64,000 bases of DNA from Lentinus brumalis (Eukaryota > Basidiomycota > Agaricomycetes > Polyporales > Polyporaceae). Both the position numbers and the translations under genes were made by a program. The notes under the pieces were generated by a model. The model was not told the origin of the DNA and made no database searches. It saw only the letters and a list, made by a program, of their open reading frames with translations. Shown in pieces: positions 21,559 to 33,974 of this stretch (position 1 is the stretch's first letter; each line of letters begins with the position of its first letter). The stretch spans positions 930,001-994,000 of the forward strand of contig MARA01000007.1 in assembly GCA_001792895.1 (NCBI GenBank), given 5' to 3'.

Positions 21559-22388
21559 TCACTGAGCGAAGAACGCTTGAGCGTTATACAGCCCGTTGTC
21601 CAGCGCGTTTGCCCGAATGCCTCCCAGCGTCGACAGTCCCTCGGTTTGCCCTCGGGCAGCCAAATGCGGACAGACGCTCCCTGACGCGCTCAGCGCGGAT
21701 GCTGGCAGTAAGATCTACACGGGTACCAAGCCCGGTCAGAGCTAGACCGTGACAGAGAACACCGCCAGGAAAGGAGAGACGTACCTGCGGGGCTCCGGAA
21801 GACGCGTGGACGAGGACGCCCCCGCTGCTGTCCGCAGTGACCATCGAGCACGAGAGGACCTCGACGAGGACCTCGTTCGCCTGGTACCCGGCGCCGGGGA
21901 CGTCCCACGTCGCGCTCGCGCTGGACCAGCTCCCGACGTTCGTGAGGAGGGCGAGCAGGGGTGGCTTCGAGATGGCCAGCGTCGACTGGGACACGGCGTA
22001 TAGCGTCGCCTGGCATGGAGCATACGAAGATCTTAGATCAGACAGGCTTTCGAGGAAGGGCGAAACGAATGGACGCGACACACGCACCGGGCTGGTGAGG
22101 AAGCTGCTGTTGGCGGCTGCGGCGAGACGACGGGCTGCATTGAGGGTCCTGACGTGGTCCACGAGCGGCGTGTCTTCGACGACGTATCCGGAGTACCATA
22201 ACCTGCGGAAGAAAGGTCCATCTCAGCCCTCGGGCGACAGAGATGATACGATGAACATGCTTACGCTTCGCGATTCGCAGGGTCCGCGCCGCCCGTATAG
22301 CCCTGCTCCTGACCTGTATATCGAGCATGGTCAGCACGATGGCGGCAATCGGACGAGCGCAATCGGCGCACCATAGTACAGGATCGGG
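21559..22388 (-). pseudogene. 3' part of alpha-amylase gene 1, separated by a transposon
   Basis: From 22388 downward the sequence reads in frame LYYG, then after an intron [16 protein letters not shown], then LWYSGY, and a C-terminal beta-sandwich region ([13 protein letters not shown]). It ends in a degenerate tail with a stop at 21559-21561. This is exactly the portion missing from the amylase fragment at 37375-38646, and it matches the same region of the intact tandem copy (39358-41569). The 8 bases GGATCGGG at 22381-22388 recur at 37375-37382. Upstream of 22389 amylase similarity stops abruptly at the transposon terminus. The hydrophobic C-terminal tail of the intact copy is not kept here. 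Confidence 0.9.
22381..22388 (+). repeat. 8-bp target site duplication, left copy (KDZ element)
   Basis: GGATCGGG, identical to 37375-37382. It lies inside alpha-amylase codons for Pro-Ile-Leu. Confidence 0.9.
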
Positions 22389-22429
22389 CAGACTATTGGA
22401 CCCGCTGGGAGGGACCGAGTCCCGGAGAG
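22389..22429 (+). repeat. Left terminal inverted repeat of the KDZ element
   Basis: The first 41 bp match the reverse complement of 37334-37374 at 32 positions. The best-kept cores are GGACCC-CTGGGAG and CGAGTCCC. Confidence 0.85.
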
Positions 22430-23403
22430 TCTCTGGGAATCTGGGACCACGTGAGCTGCCAAACAATGATGCCGGCCCAGTTTGGCAGCCTAGACGCCAG
22501 GCCTCTTGTCCCCTTCCCCCATCACCTCCGCCCGCCGTTGCCGACTCCAGAAAACGCGGCGGCGGCTCAACACGTACAACACACGCCGCTCTCGCCAATA
22601 CATACGTTCCTCTTACTCTCTGTGGCTACCACCGGCTCGCATCCCCATTGGCTCAGGTCTAGCTTGTGCGGCGTTGGAGGGCTGGTCAACATGACGTGTC
22701 CGGGCGGGTGGGCAGGAGCCGAGCCACATGGTGGAGGGAGCTGGGGAATCACGTATGAAGTGTGGTAAGTATTGCATTTTCTTGTGGGTGCATCGCTGTT
22801 TCGATGGTCTGGAGCTCGTAAAGAGTGAGCATCCGGGTTCCTGCTGCTGTACTATATCGGGAGCAACTCTCCGTTCCGCGGAGTCCGTCCCAGAATGGAA
22901 GTGCAGTACTTGGACGCCGTTGGACACTGAATGATAGCACTCTACTGATAGTTCGTTACCTCGTACTGACTGTGTTCGTATTTTTCTAGGACGCAGACAC
23001 GCCTGCTGCGGGCGGACGTGTGCCTCCACCTCTACGCCCGGCCACGTGCAATGCACGCCCCTCCTTTCGACCTTTCGCTTACACTAGATCATGTACTTTA
23101 CTCCTCCGTCACGAAATGATGCACATTTTAGATCGTCCGCCTGAGCTTTTGCTGGCCTACACGTTGCACCTCAAGCACGGTCGTTCGCTGTGGTCATCAA
23201 CTGGTAACCGCACCCGACCTCGCGCTCGCTGGAACAAGTGTGCGTTCACTGCCCTGTTCCTTCCGAGCGCGTGCACGGAGAGAGACACCCGTTCATGTAT
23301 ATATACCACTCTAGGTGAGTACGACGCCCTCAGACTACCCCTCTCACCAATATCTATTATCTACTAATATTGTCGCTCCTTCTCTCGCAATCCCCTGCCT
23401 CCT

Positions 23404-26400
23404 ATGTGTTTGACTGCTCCCGACCCGTCCCAAGATTCAACCACTCTTACGTCGTCCCAGAGTTTGACCGCTCCCGACTCGTCCCAAGGCTCCGCTCCCC
23501 CGCCCCCTCCAACTGATCCTAGGACTATATGTCGTTATTGCAACAGCCTCCTCGGCCTCCTCAAGCTATGTAGCGGTCTTGGTCTGGACATCAGAACTAC
23601 AACCGGTGGTATCAGGCGGTATGATATCCCTCCGATATTGTATGTTTGTTTTGATGCTCATCAGACTCGCAGTGCAGTAACAAGGCGTGCGATCGTCTGG
23701 AGTGGTATGGGCCGCGTACACCTTTGGAGGCTATCCCTCAGGAGGTCCAGCTTGCTCATGCCCTGAACGCATCTCTCCGCCAAGACCAGCACACCACCGG
23801 GACGGTTTATTGCGCGAATCCGAACTGCCGGAGCCACCAGAATGGTCGTCCTCGGCGTGCCAACAAGGAGTGCGTCCGGGTCCCTCCGTTCTGTTCGGTG
23901 TGCTGCACGTCGTGTACGCCCCTTGTGAAGTGCAAGGCTCATCGACTCTCTGCAGTTGAAAATACGGTACGTCGCTCCTGATGGCGTTGAGTCTTGCAAT
24001 ATCTACTAATGACGAGTATGTTTGCAGCCTTATTCACCATCGGCGACGTCGTCTGCGGCCTCCGCATCAATCACGCTGTCCTCCACTCCGACTACATCGA
24101 CTTCGCTGTCCTCTGCTCCCACGGCATCGATGCTGTCGTCCTTGGCTTCCAACATGTCCATAACGCCCTCAGACCTCACTCTTTCTGCCATTCCAACGCC
24201 ATCTTCCGTTCTTGCTGCAACAACAACGCCGCAATCCTCTGTTCCCGCTGCTCCACCGAAGTTGGCAGGAAGATCATATGCCAGACCGCTGGAGGAAGGT
24301 TACGCCAAGCCATGGCTCATGCGGCACCGTGTCAAGGAAGAGAAGGCTGCGCTCGTTGATGCCACCCGTAAGGTTCAAGTACAGGTCATCAACACTGTGA
24401 CGGTGCTATACTGGGCAAGGGTATGTCAGCATGGCCTGGCGGCAGTCATGGGGATCTATACTTACTACTCCGTGTGTAGCCTTTTGAGCCGTGCCTCAAG
24501 GCAAAAGTAGCTTCGTCACACAGCGGCGTGCTCGTCCTGTCCGAGCACATGGATCTCGTGGATGCCGTTCCAGCCGACGCGAAGGGGCGTGTCAAGGTCT
24601 ATAATGCGGCGGAGCGGGAGTGGTTCACGCAAGCTCTCGCCCTCCCTGTCCCTGTCCCACTCAGCCGTCGCGTGCTCGTCCGCAACCTTGACCTGGATGA
24701 CGATGACTGTCCTGATCTCGATTCAGAGGTCCTTGCAGCCGGGGGCAACGGGAAACGATCCCGAGGAGACTCCGTGCCGTCGACTCCCACCAAGGTTCGC
24801 AAGTTCAGCCATGAGACGACACCCACAGCGTCAAGGTATATGCCAATTCCAGAGGTCGAGTGCTTGGATTCTGCGACTTCGGAGGGTACCGGTCAGCTCG
24901 CCGCTTTGGCCGCCCCGCCGTCGCCGTCGCCGTTGACAGTGCGCGACCCCGTGCTGGGCCCTGGGCCCTCTGCTCCCCCTGGAACATCTCCCGCCGTCAA
25001 GGGCGGCCGGAACTTCAGTCCTATTCCGTTTCCACCCCGCTTCGCGTGCGATATGGATGCACGTATGCCCTTGCTTGTAGGTGTATCGGAGAAACATGAA
25101 GAGCACTTCGCGCGTGCCTTTCCGGGATCAAAGTTCGTCAGTTCAACCTTCCAGCGTCACCGGAACTACTACATCGCCGCCAAGAAGTATGGTATACTGG
25201 AACCGTATGTCGCTGCAGGTCAGACACCGCAGGGGCTCTGGAGGACCATCTGGAGACGTCTCACTGGTCTCGAAGGCCCAGCTCTACCTCCTCTTCCCGA
25301 TGAGGCATCTACAGGTACGTGTCTTCCCTTGTTATTCAGCTCCATCGAGCCATGGAGGCTGGAGCGCTGACTAGTCTCGCTACAGGCCCGCAGGAACAGC
25401 CAATCATGGTTCGTCCACCATTGCCATCTGAGGAGACGCAGCCGTCCGTTTCCTCGAACTTCTCTCTCACTCGCGGCCAAGAATCTGCACCTTCCGACCT
25501 GCGTGCTCCCACTCCCCCTCCCCCTTCACCCTCTTCTTTTCCATCGTTATCTCAGTCTTCTAGTTCGCCGCACATAGCCCGCATTGAATGGTTCGATGGC
25601 TTTGGAACGCAGTTTGGCTCCCGATGGTCGGCTGACACCGAAGCAGTCGAGGTATGGGTCTCGAACAAGCCTGTACGATCCGGCCGTCTGAAGGACATCT
25701 TCACTGTGAGTATGCCGTCAAATCTCGTGCTGCGCTCTGTGTAACTGGCATCTAGATGGGAATACTCGTACCTAAGAGGTTCTCGGATTCTGCATACTTC
25801 GCAAAGGCCGTACGCATCAGCGATCTGCCTCCCTACTGGCATCGTGACTTCTCCAGCGCATGGGATGTGCAGTACCGTGAGGCATACCGTTTAGCTCGTG
25901 CAGGCGACATCGCGGCTATGTTTCTCTTCGAGGCAATCCAGGAGCATCAAGCATTCGTCCATAGTGCGTCCTCCTTGCGCCACAACTACGGCCAACTGAC
26001 AAGTATTTGCAGATTTCCGATTCACACAAACATACATCGTCTCGTCGACGCACGGTATTGGCTGGATTGTTCAGAAGGCCTTGGGTGGCGATCAAGTTCC
26101 ATCTCATCTCGACCCTTCAGGTCTCCTAGCTCGGACATTGAGCGCATTCTCTCACTATAGCCTCGAGCGACACGGTCTTTGCTTCGACAACTTCGAAGGT
26201 AGGCCCATCAGCTAACCTTGGTGACATGTTTGCTGACATTGCCGGTCGACCAGGTGTCTATGTTGATACTGTGCCGACCTTCTACGGCTGCAAGACTCAC
26301 TCGTAAGTCCTTCGAGAACTCAGACTGAGCATGTTGAATGCTGACACCGAACTTCTGCAGGTCTGATAGTTCTCACGCCCATGTCGAAGACAGCGGGAAG

Positions 26401-26517
26401 TTTGGTATCAATCTGTTCGCCGCCTCCCACGTATGTAACTCAATCTGCCACGCTATTGGCCTCTCAGCACTTGAGGTTGATGCCAACGCACTCATTACGA
26501 TGCCTAGCTCTTCCTAG
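23404..26517 (+). CDS. Alpha-type protein kinase with zinc-binding N-terminus (transposon cargo)
   Basis: A chain of exons covers this range. The N-terminal part is Cys-rich (CRYCNSLLG; then CANPNC, ANKEC, FCSVCC, KCKAH), suggesting zinc binding. A long Ser/Thr/Pro-rich linker follows (about 24020-24250), then a region with EHFARAFPGSKF. The last exons (about 25560-26517) match the C-terminal half of alpha-kinase domains: LLARTLSAFSHYSLERHGL, a D-x-x-G-type segment (CFDNFEG), SGKFGINLF, and the structural zinc site HVCNSIC followed by IGLSAL. The His-x-Cys-x3-Cys arrangement is diagnostic of this atypical kinase family (myosin heavy chain kinase, EF2K, TRPM6/7). The stop is at 26515-26517, about 60 bp from the convergent KDZ stop. 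The 5' exon boundaries are not fully resolved. It presumably phosphorylates Ser/Thr; the substrate is unknown. Confidence 0.75.
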
Positions 26518-27737
26518 TACACACTTGTTGGATACCTCTATGGATACCCGCAGTAGTACACCCACAGTAATACCTGGCAAGCTAGTAGATACATACATCA
26601 CGATGATCAGGAAATAGCGTCTCAATAGGAATCCTCCATGGACAATGGCCCTTCCTCTCCAGTTGTGCGACTGTAAAACGGTTCCTGCGCTTGATCATCT
26701 CATCAAGAAAGAAGGTATAGCGAGTAGCTTCCATCTCGCGCAGTGCGGCAGCGTACCCATTCATCCAAACATTGTTCTCCTCGCAGATCGACGTATTGAT
26801 CCGCCACTTGTCACCATCGACAAGGTCTGGGAACGCTGCAGGATTGCAGTGCTCTTGGCATGCTGTGTCGGTGATACGGTGCTTCGCCTTGAAGTGAAAC
26901 ACATCGACCGGTAACCCAGTTTGCGCAAAGTATGTGTCGCCATTTGCGTTGAGATGTTCACGAACCCGGCAGTTGCTGTCATAGACAAAGATCTCTGGTG
27001 TAGATGGCGGTGTGGGGAATGTTGCCTTCAGATGCTCCTGCGAATTGACGGGGTTAGGTGGCTTCAGGTCGCAGGATCTAAGTGTTGTTGTGCCCACCGT
27101 GACTGCGCTCACTGCCTCAGATCCAAAGAGTGTCGCGCGCGAGAGGTATACACCGCATGGACGAGCGACGACTTGCTCGTTATGTGTCCGCCGTCGTCCC
27201 ATACGTGCCTTCAGGGTTGACTTCGAGCCAGACGCTTTCCCATCGCACTGCAAGTTGTCGTCTAGTGGCATGCTGCTCGCCTCCTCAACACGTACGGCAC
27301 CCTCAATGTCCTCCAAGTCACCAGTGACTATGACTTCATCCTCATCGTCCTCTCCAGGTACCTCCACACCTGCCGCCCGCAATCGCGCTCGGAGCTGGTG
27401 CATCGAACGAGAGTAGTCCTTCCGATAGGCAAGCTCTAGTGCACGGTGTTCAGCGATGTCGCAGGTACGGAACTGCGCGGTGCGGTTGGCGTCGCAATCA
27501 ACCACAGCGCACTTCTGAGCCAGGTATGCATGCTCGGGGCACCAGATGTCGTGCCGCGATGCAAGGTTAACCTTACAGTCGTGGAACGCACAACACGGTC
27601 GTCCAATAGATAGTCCGTCGCCGACAGCATACTGAACCTTGACTGCAGCAGTAATGAGCTATTTTTAATCATAATTATGACCTGCATACACACCAAACGT
27701 TCCATCGGGCTTCTGCTGCACCTTGAAGCAGAGATCG

Positions 27738-27742
27738 CATGC
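27738..27742 (+). repeat. 5-bp target site duplication, left (Ty3)
   Basis: CATGC, repeated at 33975-33979 directly after the right LTR. Confidence 0.85.
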
Positions 27743-28239
27743 TGTCACAAAACGTGACCTTTCTAGCGCTTATCTGGTGGATAAGTGGGCTTATCATTAG
27801 TTATCTGGAGTTATCAGTAGTTACCATCAGTTATCGATGTTTATGATCGCTTTTTATCTTCTTTAGGGATATCTATTACATCATTAGTCCAGATCCTTCT
27901 AGGACCTTGGTCCTAGAACCTTCTAGATAGTTGCCTAGTAATGTAGTGCACGCTATTGGTCAGTTACTTGCTGAGTAATAGGGCTACCTCAGCACACATG
28001 ACTCAGCCTTACTCAGCTGGTCATGTGATTAGCTTAGTAACATAGAGTACCAGGGGTCTTCCCCAGTCCCAGGGGGGCTGGGGCTACATGTATATAAACC
28101 ACCAGTCTGAGGCCGGCACCCTCAGACTTATCCACTTATTGTCTAACCCATCTAACAACTCTGGCCTAACAAGCCCTCACCTTTTCCCCACACTTATATT
28201 TCATAACTAGTGAGTGTTGTTTTTGGGCTTACTGTTATA
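27743..28239 (+). repeat. 5' long terminal repeat
   Basis: Starts TGTCACAAAACG and ends ACTGTTATA, matching 33479-33974 almost perfectly. It contains a TATA-like motif (TATATAAACC) at about 28090, likely the RNA polymerase II promoter of the element. The end is TA rather than the usual CA. Confidence 0.93.
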
Positions 28240-28791
28240 TTTGGATAAGTCTTCTTCTATTGCACTGGGCTTGGCAAAGTCCCTTGCATTTATTTCCTTT
28301 AATTGGGTGTCGGTTGTTGCCTTTGCCTTTGGGCTTTTAGCCCTAGGCTTTGTGGGTTCTGGGGGCTATAGTATTGTTGCTGTCAAGCTTCAGTACTTAT
28401 TGGGTTCTGGGGGCTTCAGTGCTGTTGCTGTCAAGCTTCAGTCACTTATGTTGAGAGACACCTTGTTGTATGGCTTGCCTATGGCAGGCTGTATGGCTTG
28501 GTTGTTGATCTTCTTGCCGGGCCCTAGGCGTAAGGGGATCTGTTAGCCTTCGGGCAACAGCTTGGAACGGATCATTTGCATCTCCCATGAGAGTCTTTGA
28601 CTTGTCGACGGGTAACCAGGCTGGACAGATTAGAGAAGGGTGCAACACCCTCTCAAACCCATTTGCAGCACGGTGTGGTGCCGTGTCTGAGAATCAAGCT
28701 TACCACCACATCAAGGCACACCCTTTCCCTTTTTTGGAGTTTTGTCCTGTCAAGGACCAGCTGACAAGCTGCTGACTCTTCTCTCTTAGCC
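28240..28791 (+). other. Retroelement leader with internal tandem duplication
   Basis: Untranslated leader between the LTR and gag. It includes two near-identical direct copies of about 45 bp (beginning GGGTTCTGGGGGCT near 28357 and 28404, each ending in GTTGCTGTCAAGCTTCAG). The sequence right after the LTR is not a recognisable initiator-Met tRNA primer site, so the priming mechanism is not clear. Confidence 0.6.
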
Positions 28792-29748
28792 ATGCCCAAG
28801 ATCTCGAAGGACCGCAAGGTCATTGCCAAGCAGGAGCCACTCGGTATTTATGAGTGCATTCTCCTTTGGCCTTCGCACGAGTACAAGCACGTCCCTCGCT
28901 TCCCTCGCAAAAGGGTTAACGCTGCACCAGTCCGCGTCATCCCCCGACCCTTCGACCCGGAGCGTGCGAGACAGGCCGACGAAGACATCGCTCAACTTGC
29001 AGAGCGTGCCAGGCTCCTCAAGGAGATACGACGCCTCGAACGTATCTCCCAGGCCTCACCACCCCTCATCAATCGCATCTCCGACCCATCTCGTCCCCTC
29101 ATCGAACGACTCCAGGCACCCGTGCAGATCCCTGAGCACAAGCCTGTCCCCAAGGAGTGGACCGAGTTTCTCGACATGTTACTCGACTTCTACAGAGAGC
29201 TCAACCCGGAAAAGACACGAGGCACTGTCTTTAGTAAGAGCAGCTCAGACAACAGCGGTCACACCCCGATGGACATTGACTCGGCTGAAAAGTCGAAGGG
29301 CAAGGGCAAGAAGGGCAAGCAGGCCAACTCCGCTACCACAAACAAGAAGGCGCTATACTGCCACAACTGCAAGAGGCGGAACTCGCACGACACAGATGAC
29401 TGCTACCTGCTCGCCAAGAACGCTGACAAGCGTCCCAAGTCCCAGAGTCAGTCCAAGGGGAACGATCAGTCCAAAGGGAATGATCAGAAGACAGGGACAA
29501 AAGGCACGACACCGTCGAACAACTTCAAGGCAAAAAAGACACGTGTCGTAGAAGTTGAAGTCACGGACGACGAGGATGACACCCCCACGTCTTCAAAGTC
29601 CATCTCTACTGCGAGACTCGGGCGAGAGGATGTTGACAGTGAATCAACCTTGTCTGAGGAGGATGAACCTCAGACTCGTTCCGGCCAGTCTGAAAAAGGC
29701 AAGGCTCGGTCCTCGAAGAGCTCGGATTTTCTCATACGCCATATGTAA
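28792..29748 (+). CDS. gag: Gag-like protein, shortened
   Basis: Frame of 318 residues. It contains one zinc knuckle near residue 192 (CHNCKRRNSHDTDDC), spaced C-x2-C-x5-H-x4-C, one residue longer than the usual C-x2-C-x4-H-x4-C. Lys-rich segments surround it and there is an acidic C-terminal tail. The hydrophobic capsid core of Ty3-type Gag (the retrotransposon gag domain) is not visible, so this Gag is probably internally deleted. The pol frame starts 17 bp after its stop in another frame. Confidence 0.8.
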   Translation: MPKISKDRKVIAKQEPLGIYECILLWPSHEYKHVPRFPRKRVNAAPVRVIPRPFDPERARQADEDIAQLAERARLLKEIRRLERISQASPPLINRISDPSRPLIERLQAPVQIPEHKPVPKEWTEFLDMLLDFYRELNPEKTRGTVFSKSSSDNSGHTPMDIDSAEKSKGKGKKGKQANSATTNKKALYCHNCKRRNSHDTDDCYLLAKNADKRPKSQSQSKGNDQSKGNDQKTGTKGTTPSNNFKAKKTRVVEVEVTDDEDDTPTSSKSISTARLGREDVDSESTLSEEDEPQTRSGQSEKGKARSSKSSDFLIRHM

Positions 29749-29765
29749 ATAACACCTGCGAACAT

Positions 29766-32700
29766 ATGGCAGAGAATAGTAAACCCAACGTCGGAATGCA
29801 GACATGTAGTGTTGGCATTAGTAGCACGGACAATCCTGTAATATCGTCATCTTCTCGCAACAGGAATTCATTCAAATTGCCCGTGACACTGTGGGTTTAT
29901 GGAAGAAAAGTGCAGGTCGAAGCTCTGGTAGACTCAGGGGCCACGACATCTTTCATCAATAAATCAGTTGTCGAAACCTATCACCTGGGAACTCATAAGC
30001 TGGCAACCCCGTACGACGTGTATAACGCCGACGGGACCTCCAACAAAAGTGGACAGATTACTCATGCTGTCCGGTCCTATGTCGAAATTGGATCTCATAA
30101 GTCAACTCACCAGCTGCTCGTAGCAGACTTAGGTAGTAAAGACATGATCCTAGGGTACACCTACTTACGCAGACATAACCCTGAAATCGACTGGGAACAT
30201 GGGGAATGGAGGTTCACCAGGTGCCCTGAGAGCTGTGCCCCAAGAGCTCGTAAAAGAAGCAATGTGGCTGAAGAAGAAGCCGACGAGCTTCAGCTACCAA
30301 GGGTGGATCCCTTGATCACTCCACTGGACGAGTTAGGAGAGGAGTGTATCGAAAATCCGCATATCAACTGGATTTCGACAGAAGATCCAGACGACCACGA
30401 AGTAGCACAGTTGACCGCAGAGATTCTTGCAAAAGATCTCGAGGAGATTGAGGACGATGACACTCGCAACTGGAAGACTATAGTCCCAGAATATCTACAC
30501 GAGTATGGCAACGTGTTCTCAAAGAAAGAATCAGAGAGGATGCCGGTGCGCAAACCGTATGACCACGGTATTGACTTCGAGGAGGGGGCCCCGCTTCCTC
30601 GACCGGCCAAACTATATCCAATGTCTCCAAAGGAACGCAATTCCTTGGACGAATGGATCAATGAGGAAACCCGAAAGGGTTACATTCGAAAGTCAAAGAG
30701 CCCTCTAGCAGCACCTGTCTTCTTTGTCAAGAAGAGTGATGGAAGCCTGCGGTTGGTGGTAGACTACCGGAAGTTAAACGACATCACAGTGAAGAACCGT
30801 TACCCAATTCCCCGCATAGCGGACTTGGTTGACTCGCTCAGCCAGGCGTCAATATTTACAAAAATTGACTTGCGCTGGGGATATAATAATGTTCGTATCC
30901 GAGAGGGTGACGAATGGAAAACGGCTTTCATCACACATCGTGGGCTGTTTGAAGCCAATGTGATGTACTTTGGTTTCTCCAATGCACCAGCCACCTTCCA
31001 GGCAATGATGAACGATATACTCGGTGATCTCATACGGGATGGACACGTTATTGTGTACCTTGATGACATATTGATCTTCACGGACAATGTGCGTCAACAC
31101 GTCAAATCACTCAGGAGGTGCTCAAACGTCTACGAGATAATGATCTATTTGCAAAACCAGAGAAGTGCTTCTTTGAAAAAAGCAGCATCGAATATCTGGG
31201 CATGATCATCTCGAAGGGACAGATTTCGATGGACCCTAAGAAGGTTTCTGGAGTGACCGACTGGCCGCGACCCACTAAGGTCAAGCAAGTCCAAGCCTTC
31301 CTCGGCTTTGCCAACTTTTACAGGAGGTTTATCAAGGACTTTGCAAAGCATGCCAAGCCGCTCACCTCATTGACCAAGAAGGATCAACCATGGGTCTGGG
31401 GCGAGGAACAGGAACATGCGTTCGATAGCCTGAAAAAGGCCTTTACCTCAGCCCCTATTCTGCGCATCCCGGATGATGTAAACCCTTTCCGCCTTGAGAC
31501 GGATGCCAGTGACTTTGCCACCGGAGCAGTCCTGTCTCAGCTGGACCCAACTGACAAGTTGTGGCATCCAGTAGCCTTTTATTCCAAGTCGCTCAATGTC
31601 CATGAACGGAACTATGAGATCTACGACAAAGAGATGCTCGCTATTATACGCGCTCTGGAGGAATATAGGCAGTACTTGGAGGGTCATCCGGAAAAGCTCG
31701 AGATATGGTCAGATCATCAGAACTTGACCTATTTCAAGACGGCCCAGAAGTTGACACGGAGACAGGCGAGATGGTCTCTGTACCTCACGCGTTTCAACTT
31801 CGTATTGCGCCACAAACCAGGCAAGACAATGCTCACTGCCGACCCTCTGTCCAGGAGGCCAGACCATGAAGAGGGGGTGGAATTCGATAACCGAGATCAA
31901 ATCCTTCTCAAGCCTGAATTTTTCGCCATTCATGCTATCGATCCTCTCATGAGTCGCCTATCAATGATGACATTCTCCTAAGAGAGGTCAAAGAAGCATT
32001 GCTACAGGACAACGTCACCAAGGACTATCAGCAACTGCTGAAGTCTGGACCACGAGAGTTCAGCAAGTCCCTGGAGGATTGGAACTACGAGAATGGACTT
32101 TTGCTCTACCGTGGCAAAGTCTATATCCCAAAGAGCGACAACGATCACCTCCGTAGACGAGTAGTTCAGATGCACCATGATATACCTTCTGCTGGACATC
32201 CGGGGAGGTGGAAGACATATGAACTCGTCTCACGGAACTACTGGTGGCCGGGCATGTCAGTATTCACCAAGAAGTATGTCACAGGCTGCGACATCTGTCA
32301 ACGGATGAAGAACCGTCCGCAACAGCCATATGGACCGCTCCAGCCCAACCCTGTCCCGGAAGGGCCATGGGAAATCATCACTATCGACCTTATCACTCAG
32401 CTACCAGAATCTTTTGGTTACACCGCCATCTGCGTGGTGGTAGACAGGCTCACAAAGCGAGCACACTTCTTCCCCATCAAGAACGAGTTCTCTGCGAAAG
32501 ATCTAGCGGAACTACTCTATGAGAGGATATGGCCGTTGCATGGCCTACCGCTTCAGATCATCTCCGACAGGGGTACACAATTCGCGGCAGCGCTATTCCA
32601 AGAATGGTGCAAGCTACTGGGGATAGAATCATCCATGTCCACCACATATCACCCGCAGACGGATGGCCAGACCGAAAGGGTCAACCAGACATGGAGCAAT

Positions 32701-33536
32701 TCCTTCGCTGCTATGTTGATTACCAAAAGGCCAACTGGTCTAAGCTTCTCAGTGCAGCAGAGTTCGCGTATAATAATGCAGCTCACGAAGGAACCAAGGA
32801 GAGCCCATTCTTCTTGGAATACGGTCGACACCCACGGGCAGGTCCAACGCTTCGCAAAGAAGCAACTCCAACAAACCTCAGTGACATTGCATGGAGAAGA
32901 CAACAAGCCCAGGAGCAAGCGAAGGCAGCTCTTGCTTTGGCAGCCGAGCGAATGAAGTGGTACTACGATCAGGGAGTCCAGAAGGTCCCCTTTAAAGTAG
33001 GCGACAAGGTTCTATTGGACCTACGTGACTATCAAACCACGGGTCGCAAGCTCAACGCTCGGTATGCAGGACCCTTTGAGATTGTTGAAAAACTTTCTCC
33101 AGTCACCTTCAGACTGAAGTGGCCTGCTAGGATGACTCGGATCCATCCAGTCTTCCATGCCAGCAAGCTCATACCATATCATGACTCTCAGATCCCAGGC
33201 CAGAAACCGGCCCCACCTGACCCTGTCATTATCGATGGGCATGAGGAGTTCGAGGTTGAAGCAATTCTCGACTCCAGGCGCTACCGCAGACAACTCCAAT
33301 ACCTAGTTCGGTGGAAAGGTTACGGCCCCGAGGATGATTCTTGGGAGCCGGTCAATAACCTCACGAACTCTCCCGAGCTCATCAAACAATTCCATGAGGC
33401 TCACCCGCATGCAATCCGCATGGTGGAGAGTTCTAGCTTCGCTCTTCTCATCGGAGCTCGAACTAGAAGTGGGGGTACTGTCACAAAACGTGACCTTTCT
33501 AGCGCTTATCTGGTGGATAAGTGGGCTTATCATTAG
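29766..33536 (+). pseudogene. pol: Pol polyprotein (PR-RT-RH-INT-chromodomain) with three frame breaks
   Basis: The protease has the DSGATTSFIN active-site motif. The reverse transcriptase carries YLDDILIF (about 31060). RNase H shows ETDASDFATGAVLSQ and later DHQNLTYF. Integrase shows a His-His-Cys-Cys zinc region (HHDIPSAGH...CDICQ) and DDE residues in TIDLI, ISDRGTQF and DGQTERVN. The C-terminal chromodomain has YLVRWKGYGPEDDSWEP, which in chromoviruses directs insertion to chromatin marks. Frame breaks lie near 31113, 31945 and 32693, and each looks like loss of one base. With near-identical LTRs, three single-base deletions in 3.8 kb are suspicious and may be sequencing errors. Confidence 0.92.
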
Positions 33537-33974
33537 TTATCTGGAGTTATCAGTAGTTATCATCATTATCGATGTTTATGATCGCTTTTTATCTTCTTTA
33601 GGGATATCTATTACATCATTAGTCCAGATCCTTCTAGGACCTTGGTCCTAGAACCTTCTAGATAGTTGCCTAGTAATGTAGTGCACGCTATTGGTCAGTT
33701 ACTTGCTGAGTAATAGGGCTACCTCAGCACACATGACTCAGCCTTACTCAGCTGGTCATGTGATTAGCTTAGTAACATAGAGTACCAGGGGTCTTCCCCA
33801 GTCCCAGGGGGGCTGGGGCTACATGTATATAAACCACCAGTCTGAGGCCGGCACCCTCAGACTTATCCACTTATTGTCTAACCCATCTAACAACTCTGGC
33901 CTAACAAGCCCTCACCTTTTCCCCACACTTATATTTCATAACTAGTGAGTGTTGTTTTTGGGCTTACTGTTATA
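33479..33974 (+). repeat. 3' long terminal repeat
   Basis: 496 bp, preceded by a purine-rich stretch (AGAAGTGGGGG) that fits a polypurine tract, and followed by the target duplication CATGC. Confidence 0.93.

Larger units (their letters stand above)
27743..33974 (+). mobile_element. Ty3/Gypsy chromovirus-type LTR retrotransposon
   Basis: Two LTRs of 497 and 496 bp flank gag and pol in the order protease, reverse transcriptase, RNase H, integrase, chromodomain, which is the Ty3/Gypsy (Metaviridae-type) order. The LTRs differ by one substitution and one single-base indel, so the insertion is young. The element is inserted in the plus orientation into the minus-strand KDZ transposase gene. Confidence 0.95.

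Noticed and set aside
21559..22388. A third, independent, 5'-truncated alpha-amylase copy
   Set aside because: The shared 8-bp duplication and exactly complementary break show it is the 3' end of the gene at 37.4-38.6 kb.
28214..28546. Plus-strand 110-codon hydrophobic frame after the 5' LTR
   Set aside because: It lies in the retroelement leader, overlaps the LTR end and a tandem duplication, and resembles no retroelement protein.
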